Assembly (NCBI RefSeq): GCF_039529835.1
Contig: NZ_CP154262.1
Span: 1,674,001-1,738,000, forward strand
Source of the DNA: Arthrobacter sp. TMP15
GTDB taxonomy: Bacteria > Actinomycetota > Actinomycetes > Actinomycetales > Micrococcaceae
Direction: 5' to 3'
Length of the DNA stretch: 64,000 nt
The translations under genes were made by a program, and so were the position numbers. Below, in pieces: positions 32,588 through 41,152 of this stretch. Each line of letters starts with the position of its first letter. Positions within the stretch are counted from its first letter, which is position 1. Below the pieces are notes generated by a model. It made no database searches and had not been told where the DNA came from. It saw nothing but the letters and a program-made list of their open reading frames with translations.

Positions 32588-32659
32588 GAGAACATAAAAC
32601 CGCCGTTGCACCCTTCAACCTCGAGTTATCAAAAGGATGCAACGGCGGCTGATGTTCTC
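32588..32659. repeat. 72-bp imperfect palindrome
   Basis: Outer arms GAGAACAT / ATGTTCTC (32588-32595 and 32652-32659), inner arms CCGCCGTTGCA / TGCAACGGCGG (32600-32610 and 32638-32648), with a further CCTT/AAGG pairing inside. It lies between the uracil-glycosylase gene's end and the decayed isomerase gene's start, on the minus strand order. It could be a terminator for the former, or a small mobile palindromic repeat. No target-site duplication was seen. Confidence 0.75.
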
Positions 32660-32716
32660 ATGCCAGGTGTTCAGGCTCTCCTTTGAACTGGCTCACGTGG
32701 CGCAGAATGTCAGAAG

Positions 32717-33352
32717 TTAGTTGCTCTTGACGAGGATGCCGCTGCGAGTCATTGATTCGGAGTAGGCGTTAGCTGATTCCAGAAGCCACTGCTCTTGGCG
32801 TTCTGCGGAACCGGCAAAGCTGCGCCCGGACAGTGAACGGACCTTGTAGATACCGAAACCGCGTTTGTACAACATGGGACCTTGCGCCTTCAGGAGCTGA
32901 TCAGCCAAACGATGTGCTTCTGTGCCGTGGGCAATCAGTGCCGATGCCCGCGGAACCAGGGTCAGGAACTTAACCAGGGGGCGCAACCCTTGCTCAATCT
33001 GTGGTGCCGTTAGGCGACCGTTTGGCTGGCCGGGGGTGAACCACGGGTGAACGTTCCAAGGCATGACATAGCTGGGCCGGAGACCAATCTGCCAGTGAAT
33101 CCCTAGGAGACGCGTAGCTGCCTGCTCGTCGCCAGCTGTGATGAAGCCAGACTCATCCAACTCACCAACGTTTGAGAAAAGGCTGATGATCTTGCACTCA
33201 TCAACATCGTGAGCCGGATCCACGTAGGCCACTTGTTGCTCCGGCCGGGCTTCCGCCAAGGTGTCGCACAGTTCGGTGATGGGAGCAATGTTCTCGTCGT
33301 AACGGCGATTCCAAAGCTGTTCACGCGGTGATTCAGTGGCCACGGATGTCAT
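32717..33352 (-). CDS. Uracil-DNA glycosylase family protein
   Basis: A 211-residue protein of the uracil-DNA-glycosylase fold, as judged by the pattern YVDPAHDVDECKIISLFSNVG, ESGFITAGDEQAATRLLGIH, VMPWNVHPWF and the C-terminal LTLVPRASALIAHGTEAH. These stretches align by eye to family 4/5-like glycosylases that have P-x-D-P, S-G-F-x-x-x-D, W-N-x-x-P-W; I cannot place it in a named subfamily or confirm a catalytic residue. Expected role: removal of uracil or other damaged bases, or an uncharacterised DNA-modifying activity. ATG at 33352 with AGGAGA upstream. A single gene; the palindrome after its stop may end its transcript. Confidence 0.75.
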   Translation of the reverse strand: MTSVATESPREQLWNRRYDENIAPITELCDTLAEARPEQQVAYVDPAHDVDECKIISLFSNVGELDESGFITAGDEQAATRLLGIHWQIGLRPSYVMPWNVHPWFTPGQPNGRLTAPQIEQGLRPLVKFLTLVPRASALIAHGTEAHRLADQLLKAQGPMLYKRGFGIYKVRSLSGRSFAGSAERQEQWLLESANAYSESMTRSGILVKSN

Positions 33353-33562
33353 TGAGTTTTATATCTCCTTAGAGGGATGAGAGTGTATGCGGCAGCTTCC
33401 CGAGCAGGGGTATGTCCGAATTTCCAGCATAGCAATCTTCCCGAGTCTCTGGGCCGCTCAGGTATGTGCTACGTGAGCACTCTGATGGTTGTTGTGAGAA
33501 ATCCAACAGAAATCAACAGTTATATTGGCACAAGTTCGATGTTGAAGTGAGAGCTGCGGGCC

Positions 33563-34753
33563 TTAGAGCCGGGGTCCGCGACGGTTGCGGAAAGCGGCAG
33601 CAGCGGCCACAGCCGCGCCGATCCCGGCAAGCCACAAAAACACTTTTGCTTCGGGTGAGCCCATGACAGGATGCCCGTCATCCTCCTGCAGTTCCCCCCG
33701 GAGCCGTCGTCCCTCTGCGATCAGCTCCAGCTCTTTGTCACGCTTCTTCACGCTAGCCGCCGTTTCACGCGGTGGCAGCTGCAGTTGAGCTTCCGCCTTT
33801 ATTCCGGCCTGCAGTTGCCGGGCACGCTCCAACTCTGCGTCGATTTGGGCACCAAAGAGCAACACGAGGTTCATGATCCAAATCCAGAGGAGCAGAACTA
33901 TGACGCCGGCGATGGTCCCGTAAGTCTTCTCATATTTGGAGAAGTTGGCCACATACACACCGAAACCCGCTGATGCGAGAATGCAGGCGATCAAGGCGAA
34001 TGCCGCACCCACACTGATCCAGCGAAACTTTGGTTGGCGGACGTTGGGCGTGAAGTAGTACAGAACGGCAATCAACACGATCGCAAGGACGCCAACAACA
34101 GGCCACTTGGCAATGTTCCAGATGGTGATCGCTTGATCGCCAACGCCAACGGCTTCCCCAACCGCTCTGGCTACGGGTCCGGAGAGGAGAAGTAGCAGTG
34201 ACATGGTGGCAACCATTAACACTGAGGCCAACGTGACAAGCAGCAGTGCCGGGCGCAACTTCCAGACTGGGCGCCCCTCATCGATGCCGTAGATTCGGTT
34301 CATCGCCCGGCTAAAAGCACCGACATAGCCCGATGCCGACCACAACGCTGTTATAAGTCCGAACGCCAGTGTCCAACCGGCTGCCCTGGACGTTGTCAGC
34401 TGCTGCACCGGGCCGCTGATGGCTTCAGCCACCTTCGCGTCTGTCATGTTTTCAACCATGTCCAGCAAGAGTTTGGATGTCTGCTCGGCCTGACCCACTA
34501 TCCCCAAAATAGAAACAAGTGCAAGAATTGCCGGGAACAAGGACAACACACCGTAATAAGTCAGTGATGCAGCCAAATCGGTTGAACCGTCGGCGCTGAA
34601 CTTGTTTACGGCGCGTTTGATTACATACTTCCAGGACATGGCTGGCACGCCAGCCAGACTCTGCGGCTTCCGCCCGTCATCTGGTGCCGGCGCGCCAGCT
34701 TTGTTTGCTGCAGTTCCGCGCGCTGCTGGAACGGATGCGACCGTATCAGGCAC
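33563..34753 (-). CDS. YihY/virulence factor BrkB family membrane protein
   Basis: A 396-residue membrane protein of the BrkB/YihY (formerly RNase BN) group with about six helices, including the signature F-S-A-D-G-S-T-D-L-A-A-S-L-T-Y-Y-G-V-L-S-L-F-P region near residues 52-74 and the conserved YGIDEGRPVWKLR loop and KTYGTIAGVIVLLLWIWIMN near the end. The function is uncertain; no RNase activity should be inferred. The C-terminal cytoplasmic tail is Glu/Arg-rich. GTG at 34753 has AGGAATATC ahead. It follows the GlsB-like gene by 48 bases, so both may share a transcript, both linked to envelope stress by family. Confidence 0.88.
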   Translation of the reverse strand: MPDTVASVPAARGTAANKAGAPAPDDGRKPQSLAGVPAMSWKYVIKRAVNKFSADGSTDLAASLTYYGVLSLFPAILALVSILGIVGQAEQTSKLLLDMVENMTDAKVAEAISGPVQQLTTSRAAGWTLAFGLITALWSASGYVGAFSRAMNRIYGIDEGRPVWKLRPALLLVTLASVLMVATMSLLLLLSGPVARAVGEAVGVGDQAITIWNIAKWPVVGVLAIVLIAVLYYFTPNVRQPKFRWISVGAAFALIACILASAGFGVYVANFSKYEKTYGTIAGVIVLLLWIWIMNLVLLFGAQIDAELERARQLQAGIKAEAQLQLPPRETAASVKKRDKELELIAEGRRLRGELQEDDGHPVMGSPEAKVFLWLAGIGAAVAAAAAFRNRRGPRL

Positions 34754-34801
34754 AGATATTCCTGTCCGTTGCGTTCCGTTGGCAGCCGCGGCTCACAGCG
34801 A

Positions 34802-35071
34802 TCAGGCCGCCGTCTTATTACGTCCGGTGATTGCCCCGTAGATACCGGCGACAACGAGCCCACCAACAATGGCCAAGATCCAGGAACCAAGGCTCCAGAA
34901 ACTCATTTCACCCTTGTTGAACAGCAGGTCACCAATCCAGCCGCCAACTACTGCTCCTACGACACCAAGAATCAAACTGGTCACCCAGCCGCCGCCCACA
35001 CTTCCGGGCATGACCGCCTTGACGATCGCACCGACAATAAGTCCCAAAATAATCCAACCGATGAAACCCAT
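34802..35071 (-). CDS. GlsB/YeaQ/YmgE family stress response membrane protein
   Basis: An 89-residue membrane protein of the GlsB/YeaQ/YmgE family with three short glycine-rich helices (GFIGWIILGLIVGAIVK, SLILGVVGAVVGGWIGDLLF, WSLGSWILAIVGGLVVAGIYG). The family is tied to stress, without a known mechanism. ATG at 35071 is preferred over upstream in-frame codons because TAGGAGGAACC immediately precedes it. Divergent from the acyl-CoA ligase gene with 226 bases between. The BrkB gene follows. Confidence 0.9.
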   Translation of the reverse strand: MGFIGWIILGLIVGAIVKAVMPGSVGGGWVTSLILGVVGAVVGGWIGDLLFNKGEMSFWSLGSWILAIVGGLVVAGIYGAITGRNKTAA

Positions 35072-35297
35072 GGTTCCTCCTAGTTTATGAACTTGGCATG
35101 TTCTTTTTGTTGACGACCCACGCAAGCACATGCGAGCCGATGCATCAACCGTACTCATATCCGATCAAGAGGTCTAGAGTTCGGGGCACCTTGTTCGAAT
35201 CGTGTCGTTCCTGGAGCCTCCCCAGACATTGGAGCATCCCCAGACGGTGCTGGCATGCCATTCGACAGCCGGACAACCCTGGGACCAGAATTAGGGC

Positions 35298-37088
35298 ATG
35301 TCGAAAATAGTTTCCGAGAACGATAACTTCAAGAAACCCGCACCGACTCAGGCCTGCGAGCAGGGTCAAGCCGGTGGGCCGCTCCAGCAGCCATGGGTAA
35401 AGAAGTACCAGCCGGGTGTTCCAGCAGAGATCGAGCTACCCACGGAGTCGTTGGTCGCCATGTTCGAACGCTCGGTGAAAGAAGCAGGTGAGAAACCTGC
35501 CATGGAGTTCTTTGGTCGCCAAACAAGCTATCGCGATCTGGGCGAACAGGTTTCTCGGGCGGCTGAGGGGCTGCGCCGACGCGGCGTGAGGGCCGGGGAC
35601 CGTGTTGCCTTGATCCTGCCCAACTGTCCGCAACATGTCGTAGCGTTCTACGCGGTCCTGCGGCTGGGTGCGGTTGTGGTTGAACACAATCCGTTGTATA
35701 CATCCCGGGAGTTGGCGCACCAATTCCAGGATCATCAGGCACGGGTAGTGATCGCTTGGGACAAAGCCGTTGGCGCTATCCGCGAATTCCCTGCCGACGT
35801 AGCCATTGAGCACATAATTGCAGTAGATATTCTCAGTGCATTCCCCGTGCTCAAAGGGTTTGCGCTCAGACTTCCGGTTAAAAAAATGCGCGAGAGTCGT
35901 GCTGCTCTCAGCGCTCCAGCCCTAGGTTCCACACCGTGGAGGGAACTCTTGTCTACCGGAAGCATCGACCCAACCCACCCAAGGCCGGATGTGCAAGACC
36001 TTGCTGTCATTGGTTACACCTCCGGCACTACCGGAGCCCCCAAGGGCGCAATGCTCAGTCACTTCAATTTGTACTCCAACGCCCTCCAGGGGGAGGCCTG
36101 GATGCATGGGGCTCAAGTCGGCAAGGAAATTCTGTACGCCGTGCTACCCATGTTCCATGCTTTCGGCATGACCCTTTACCTCACCTTCGGCATCCGTAAG
36201 CAGGGCTTGCTGGTGTTGTTCCCGAAGTTCGACGTCGATCTGGTCCTGACCGCGATGAAGAAGTCACCGGCCACTGTCTACTGTGCCGTACCTCCAATTT
36301 ATGAACGTACGGCCCTTGCCGCCAAAGAAAAGGGTGTCTCGCTGCGCTCTTGTAAGTTTTGTATCTCAGGGGCCATGAACCTGCCAGAGAACATCGTTGA
36401 ACTGTGGGAATCTGTGGCCGGCGGACTGTTGGTAGAGGGCTACGGAATGACTGAATCCTCGCCTGTGGCCCTCGGCAATCCCTTTGACCCGAGCCGGAAA
36501 AACGGCACCATAGGTGTGCCCTTCCCCTCAACACAGATGAAAGTTGTTGACATGGAAAATTCCGTCACAGTTGTGGCACCGGGGGAGCGCGGTGAACTGC
36601 TGCTCAAAGGCCCGCAGGTGTTCAGCGGCTACTGGAACAACCCGGAAGAAACCGCAAAGACGCTCACCGAAGACGGCTGGCTACATACGGGGGATATTGT
36701 CACAGTCAGTGCCGACGGGTTCACCACGATCGTGGACAGGGTGAAGGAGCTTGTCATTACGGGTGGTTTCAATGTCTCCCCGTCAGAGGTGGAGAGCGTC
36801 CTGCGTCAGCACGAAGACGTTGTTGAGGCAGCCGTTTTTGGCACAGTTTCTGACCGAGGCGGCGAGATGGTTGTTGCTGCCGTTCAGCTGGAACCAGGGG
36901 CCCTGCTGAATGAGACCCAGCTCCGCGACCACTGCAAACAACTTTTGGCGCGATACAAAGTCCCCGTCCGCATTATTGCGATCCCGGACATGCCACGGTC
37001 GATGCTTGGCAAGATTCTCCGCAAACAAGTCAAGGAGCTCTCTTTGCCCTACTTTGCGCCCTATTTTGAGCCCAAGAATCCTTCTTGA
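35298..37088 (+). CDS. Long-chain fatty acid-CoA ligase
   Basis: A 596-residue AMP-binding enzyme of the FadD class, activating fatty acids to acyl-CoA via acyl-AMP. Motifs: YTSGTTGAPKGAMLSH (P-loop-like, about residue 240), PLPxxHxxG region as AVLPMFHAFGMTLYL, VEGYGMTESSPV (about 378), GWLHTGD (about 460) with VDRVKELVITGGFNVSPSEVE, and the C-terminal lysine of adenylation in LGKILRKQVK. Full length for FadD. It could serve fatty acid breakdown or lipid remodelling. ATG at 35298 has only a weak binding site. It may be expressed with the following aminotransferase, with a 59-base gap. Confidence 0.94.
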   Translation: MSKIVSENDNFKKPAPTQACEQGQAGGPLQQPWVKKYQPGVPAEIELPTESLVAMFERSVKEAGEKPAMEFFGRQTSYRDLGEQVSRAAEGLRRRGVRAGDRVALILPNCPQHVVAFYAVLRLGAVVVEHNPLYTSRELAHQFQDHQARVVIAWDKAVGAIREFPADVAIEHIIAVDILSAFPVLKGFALRLPVKKMRESRAALSAPALGSTPWRELLSTGSIDPTHPRPDVQDLAVIGYTSGTTGAPKGAMLSHFNLYSNALQGEAWMHGAQVGKEILYAVLPMFHAFGMTLYLTFGIRKQGLLVLFPKFDVDLVLTAMKKSPATVYCAVPPIYERTALAAKEKGVSLRSCKFCISGAMNLPENIVELWESVAGGLLVEGYGMTESSPVALGNPFDPSRKNGTIGVPFPSTQMKVVDMENSVTVVAPGERGELLLKGPQVFSGYWNNPEETAKTLTEDGWLHTGDIVTVSADGFTTIVDRVKELVITGGFNVSPSEVESVLRQHEDVVEAAVFGTVSDRGGEMVVAAVQLEPGALLNETQLRDHCKQLLARYKVPVRIIAIPDMPRSMLGKILRKQVKELSLPYFAPYFEPKNPS

Positions 37089-37147
37089 ATTGAGCACGAA
37101 GGGAAACAAGGCGGGCTGATTATGTGAAGATGGGAGGTATGCGCCCC

Positions 37148-38374
37148 ATGCAACACTCAAGTAAATTAGCCAATGTACGCTACGAACTTCGTGGACCCAT
37201 CTTGCATGCGGCCCAAAAAATGGAGGCCGCAGGCCACCGGATTTTGCGCATGAATTTAGGCGACACAGCCCCGTTTGGTTTGGAAACGCCGGAGTCCATT
37301 GTGGCAGATATGATTCACCACTTACGTGACGCGCAGGGATACAGCGATTCAAAGGGGATCTTCTCAGCCAGAACCGCGATTTCGCAGTATTACCAGACCA
37401 AAGGGCTGATGACGATCGGCGTGGACGATATTTTCGTCGGGAACGGTGTCAGCGAACTGATCTCCATGACGCTTCAGGCTTTTCTGGAAAACGGGGATGA
37501 AGTCCTCATCCCGGCACCCGACTATCCACTTTGGACAGCATCGGTAACCCTCACTGGCGGTGTTCCCGTCCATTACCTGTGCGATGAAGACAATCATTGG
37601 TGGCCGAACATGGCCGATGTGGAAGCGAAAATTACGCCGCAAACACGGGCCATTGTCATCATTAACCCAAACAACCCCACCGGGGCCGTCTACCCTCGGG
37701 CCATCTTGGATGAGTTTATTGATTTGGCGCGAAAACATGATCTGGTTATTTTTTCGGATGAAATCTACGAGAAAATAATCTACGACGGTAGTTCCCACAT
37801 CCACATGGCAGCCCTTGCCGATGATGTTTGTGTGCTGACCTTTAGCGGTCTCTCAAAGGCCTACCGGATGCCCGGATACCGTGCCGGTTGGGTCGCCTTG
37901 ACGGGGCCGCGGGCTGCCATGGCCGGCTTCAAGGAAGCCCTTGAGCTGATTGCATCGTTGCGCCTGTGCTCAAATGTGCCGGCCCAACATGCCATCCAAA
38001 CCTCGCTAGGTGGCTACCAAAGCATCAATGACCTGACGAAACCTGGCGGACGGCTGCGAGAGCAACGAGACAGGGCCGCGGAGCTGCTCAACGCACTGCC
38101 GGGTGTTTCCTGCGTCCCAGCTGCCGGAGCAATGTACTTATTTGTGAAACTTGATGCGCAGATGTACCCGATCGAATCAGATGAAAAGTTTGTCATTGAT
38201 CTACTACAGGACCAAAAGATCCTCGTCTCGCACGGCACAGCATTTCACTGGCCAACTCCAGACCACTTTAGGTTCGTGATTCTGCCTTCTATCGATGACA
38301 TTGAGGAGGCCATACGCCGCATCTCGTCCTTCTTGGCGCTGTATCGGCGTAAATCCGCACTCATCTCAAAGTAG
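37148..38374 (+). CDS. Pyridoxal-phosphate-dependent aminotransferase (class I, AlaA-like)
   Basis: A 408-residue fold-type I aminotransferase. The PLP lysine is K237 in FSGLSKAYRMPGYRAGW; NPNNPTGAVY, FSDEIYEKIIYDG and FILPSIDDIEEAIRR-type parts identify the class. The N-terminal QHSSKLANVRYELRGPILH and a short gap to MNLGDTAPFGLETP match the AlaA (alanine/valine-pyruvate type) group. Likely reaction: glutamate plus pyruvate, or a related transamination. The ATG at 37148 is chosen since GGAGGT sits 11 bases upstream; two in-frame starts lie before it. The gene follows the FadD gene and ends before a gap of about 420 bases. Confidence 0.9.
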   Translation: MQHSSKLANVRYELRGPILHAAQKMEAAGHRILRMNLGDTAPFGLETPESIVADMIHHLRDAQGYSDSKGIFSARTAISQYYQTKGLMTIGVDDIFVGNGVSELISMTLQAFLENGDEVLIPAPDYPLWTASVTLTGGVPVHYLCDEDNHWWPNMADVEAKITPQTRAIVIINPNNPTGAVYPRAILDEFIDLARKHDLVIFSDEIYEKIIYDGSSHIHMAALADDVCVLTFSGLSKAYRMPGYRAGWVALTGPRAAMAGFKEALELIASLRLCSNVPAQHAIQTSLGGYQSINDLTKPGGRLREQRDRAAELLNALPGVSCVPAAGAMYLFVKLDAQMYPIESDEKFVIDLLQDQKILVSHGTAFHWPTPDHFRFVILPSIDDIEEAIRRISSFLALYRRKSALISK

Positions 38375-38796
38375 GCCCTCGCTAATAGTTGGTTGTTAGG
38401 AGCTGGACTGTGGCGTGATTTCCGGCACGCCGCCTAGGCTGAACTTTTCTGTGCTAGCGAAGAGAAAGCTCGCTGGCTCGGAAATGCCACCTGGCAGCTC
38501 CGTTAATGCCGAGCTGATGAGGTATTTGTTCTGTTGAGGGCTTCGCCGCTGGACGGTTTCAAACGTCTTTGCTGTCCTTAGCACGCTCTCCGCCCCGCGC
38601 CGTGTTCAGCCTTCTCGAGGATGAGGCAACAGGAAAGCAAACTTTGAGCAAACAACGTGTGACTTTTCGTCGTAGTATCGTAGCGGTTGGGTTTCGCCGG
38701 TACACCGATGCCTTTGGTGCAGAGTGTGCCGTCAGCGCGTAGCCAACCAGACGTTTTCGCAGTCTCGCTTATTGCCCCCTCAAGATTGGATCGCGG
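38375..38796. other. Intergenic DNA before the phosphate transporter
   Basis: About 420 bases without a convincing gene. An open frame on the minus strand (38396-38584) has no good binding site and matches nothing I know. The region must hold the transporter's promoter, but no clear -10/-35 pair or PhoP-type repeat was recognised. Confidence 0.45.
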
Positions 38797-40323
38797 GTGG
38801 ATCTCACCTTCATGGTCGTGCTAGTTATAGCGCTGGCCCTCTTCTTTGACTTCACAAATGGCTTTCACGACACGGCCAATGCCATGGCAACTCCCATTGC
38901 TACAGGTGCCATTAAGCCCAAGACTGCCGTGGCTCTCGCCGCGATCTTGAACTTGGTAGGTGCTTTTCTTTCCACCGAGGTGGCAAAAACTATCTCCGGG
39001 GGCATCATCAATGAAGGTGGTCCCAACGGGGTATCCATCACTCCGGAGATGATCTTTGCCGGTTTGATGGGGGCCGTGCTGTGGAACCTGTTCACCTGGT
39101 TGCTGGGGCTACCGTCAAGCTCCTCTCATGCACTTTTTGGTGGCCTGATCGGTGCTGCCATTGTTGGCACGTGGTCCTTTGGTGCCGTGAACTTTATGGT
39201 CGTCGTCTCCAAGGTCTTGCTGCCCGCGTTGTTGGCGCCCACTATTGCCGGGCTGGTGGCCTTTTTATGCACCAAGATGGCGTACAGCATCACCCGCCGC
39301 TCAGATCCAGACTCTGGCGACAAGCTCACGCAGAAACGTGGTGGTTTCCGCCGCGGTCAAGTGTTCAGCTCTTCTCTGGTTGCCCTGGCTCACGGCACCA
39401 ATGATGCCCAGAAGACAATGGGTGTGATCACACTTGTTCTGGTCGCATCAGGACTGCAGAGCGCTGGAACCGGTCCGCACATCTGGGTTATCACAGCATG
39501 TGCGCTTGCCATCGCAGGTGGCACCTACGCTGGTGGTTGGCGCATTATCCGCACCCTCGGCTCGGGACTAACCGATGTAAAGCCCGCACAGGGGTTCGCC
39601 GCAGAGACAAGCACCGCCGCCGCTATTCTGGCCTCCAGCCACTTAGGATTCGCGCTCTCAACCACCCATGTTGCTTCAGGTTCCGTGATTGGTTCGGGTC
39701 TTGGCCGCAAGGGCTCAACAGTCCGCTGGCGCGCCATCGGCAAGATTGGTGTCGCATGGCTGCTGACCCTTCCCGCCGCGGCGATCGTGGGTGGCCTCGC
39801 CGCACTCCTAATCCGTACGGGGACCGTCGGCATTGTTATTGTGTCCGTTCTGGGGCTCGGCTCCATTTTGTTTATGTTTTATCGTTCTCAGCAGGAAACG
39901 GTTGATCACAGCAACGCGATCAGCGATGTTGACGCAGTGGGTGAAGCGATGCACATCCCCAGCAAGAAAGAACGTGACCGTTTGGCTGGCAAGGCTCGTG
40001 CAGCTCGGAAAGCTGCTGAGAAGGCGGCCCGACGTGCAGCTGAGACCGATGCTGTAAGGGCCGCCGCTCAGGTGGCATTGGACAGGGCGGACACGGCCGT
40101 ACTCAAGGCCATGACGAAGGCAGCAGCAAGTGCTGGAGCGCCCAAGAGCAAAACCAAGTCCGCCAACGCAGTGGTACCTAAAGTGAAGGCTAAGTTAGCC
40201 GCCGCTGGTGTCCCCAAGGCAAAGGTAGCCAACACCGAGGGACCCAAGGGTGATGAGCCTGGAGATGGACTGGGCACAACCGAAGACGCCGGCACAGGTA
40301 CTGGCACTAGGGAGCAGAAATGA
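38797..40323 (+). CDS. pit: Inorganic phosphate transporter, PiT family
   Basis: A 508-residue PiT symporter: phosphate uptake driven by protons or metal-phosphate. Both halves of the PiT repeat are visible, D-F-x-N-G-F-H-D-T-A-N-A-M at the start and G-T-N-D-A-Q-K-T-M in ALAHGTNDAQKTMGV, with about ten helices. The last 120 residues are a soluble tail unusually rich in Lys and Ala, with Ala-rich helix and repeated K-A-K/PK pattern. GTG at 38797 is used. The small membrane protein overlaps its stop by ATGA, as in relatives I recall, which suggests a two-part system. Confidence 0.93.
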   Translation: MDLTFMVVLVIALALFFDFTNGFHDTANAMATPIATGAIKPKTAVALAAILNLVGAFLSTEVAKTISGGIINEGGPNGVSITPEMIFAGLMGAVLWNLFTWLLGLPSSSSHALFGGLIGAAIVGTWSFGAVNFMVVVSKVLLPALLAPTIAGLVAFLCTKMAYSITRRSDPDSGDKLTQKRGGFRRGQVFSSSLVALAHGTNDAQKTMGVITLVLVASGLQSAGTGPHIWVITACALAIAGGTYAGGWRIIRTLGSGLTDVKPAQGFAAETSTAAAILASSHLGFALSTTHVASGSVIGSGLGRKGSTVRWRAIGKIGVAWLLTLPAAAIVGGLAALLIRTGTVGIVIVSVLGLGSILFMFYRSQQETVDHSNAISDVDAVGEAMHIPSKKERDRLAGKARAARKAAEKAARRAAETDAVRAAAQVALDRADTAVLKAMTKAAASAGAPKSKTKSANAVVPKVKAKLAAAGVPKAKVANTEGPKGDEPGDGLGTTEDAGTGTGTREQK

Positions 40324-40574
40324 TTGATTGGTTCGGATTTGTCATTGTCGGACTGACAACACTGCTTGGCGCCGGATTCGTGGTGGCCATGTACTCGTTG
40401 GGTGTGCGCTTCACGGCTGTCAGCGGGGACGATCATGGGCGCGTCAACCACGCAGCCAAGTGGGGTGCCTACGTGTGTTTCGGGTTTTGTTTACTTGCGG
40501 TCACCGCCGGAATTATCCTTATCGTGCCCGCATTCAGCGCGGGGGCAGAAAAGATTCTGGGCAACCTCTTCTAG
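40320..40574 (+). CDS. Small membrane protein coupled to the phosphate transporter
   Basis: An 84-residue protein with two membrane helices (FVIVGLTTLLGAGFVVAMYSL and VCFGFCLLAVTAGIILIVPAF), short basic loops and a C-terminal amphipathic end. I do not know a named family. Its ATG overlaps the PiT stop, so it is very likely made with the transporter and may be an accessory or regulatory subunit; that is inference. A strong hairpin terminator follows. Confidence 0.75.
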   Translation: MIDWFGFVIVGLTTLLGAGFVVAMYSLGVRFTAVSGDDHGRVNHAAKWGAYVCFGFCLLAVTAGIILIVPAFSAGAEKILGNLF

Positions 40575-40589
40575 AAATTTGTTAAGCAA

Positions 40590-40642
40590 CGACGCCGGGC
40601 ACTCACCGTTACGCAGCTGCGGAAGGTGAGTGCCCGGCGTCG
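40590..40642. terminator. Strong bidirectional terminator, 18-bp stem
   Basis: CGACGCCGGGCACTCACC (40590-40607) pairs perfectly with its complement at 40625-40642 around a 17-base loop. It lies between two convergent genes (small membrane protein and thioesterase). A short T-containing stretch follows the plus-strand arm. Confidence 0.9.
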
Positions 40643-40665
40643 GACTTTAACGAAGTAGCTAGGGG

Positions 40666-41133
40666 CTACTTTCCTTTGCTATCCAAGATCATGTTGGTGA
40701 TGCGGCACGTAGAGAGACGGCGACCTTGTGCATCTCTCATCACCACTTCATGCGTGGTGAGTGTCCGTCCGAGGTGGATGGGGGTCGCCGATCCTGTGAC
40801 AAGCCCGGTTTCGATCCCGCGATGATGTGTGGCATTGATCTCAATCCCGACGACGCGGCCGCCCACTCCGGCATGAAAAGCAGCAGCGAAGGATCCCAGC
40901 GTCTCGGCCAGCACCACATGTGCACCTCCGTGCAGCAGCCCTGTCACCTGAGTGTTTCCCTCCACCGGCATGGTGGCAACCATGGACTCGACGCTCATCT
41001 GCGTGAACACAATGCCCATCTTGGCGACCAGCGTTCCCACGCCATGCCCACCCAACATCGGATGGTATTTCTCGGGGACCCCTGCTGCGAGGAGTTCGGC
41101 GGACAGTGGATGCGGTGTGGATTTATCGCTCAT
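40666..41133 (-). CDS. PaaI family hotdog thioesterase
   Basis: A 155-residue hotdog-fold acyl-CoA thioesterase of the PaaI/YbdB group. The family motif is G-L-L-H-G-G-A-H-V-V-L-A-E-T-L-G-S-F (residues about 65-82) with the His-Gly-Gly and a later GIEINATHHRGIETG, and the C-terminal LSTCRITNMI. Substrate unclear. ATG at 41133 is selected because upstream in-frame codons lie within polA on the other strand. Its start codon overlaps or nearly touches that of polA (20 bases), so their promoters must lie inside each other's gene starts. Confidence 0.88.
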   Translation of the reverse strand: MSDKSTPHPLSAELLAAGVPEKYHPMLGGHGVGTLVAKMGIVFTQMSVESMVATMPVEGNTQVTGLLHGGAHVVLAETLGSFAAAFHAGVGGRVVGIEINATHHRGIETGLVTGSATPIHLGRTLTTHEVVMRDAQGRRLSTCRITNMILDSKGK

Positions 41134-41152
41134 GATGACTAGGCTGGCACTT

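Noticed and set aside
35180-35210. GTTCGAATC, resembling a tRNA T-loop
   Set aside because: The flanking bases do not form a T-stem, no anticodon arm or acceptor stem could be folded around it, and there is no CCA end.
38396-38584. Minus-strand open frame of 62 codons before the phosphate transporter
   Set aside because: No plausible start signal or motif, and it lies in the region expected to hold the promoter.
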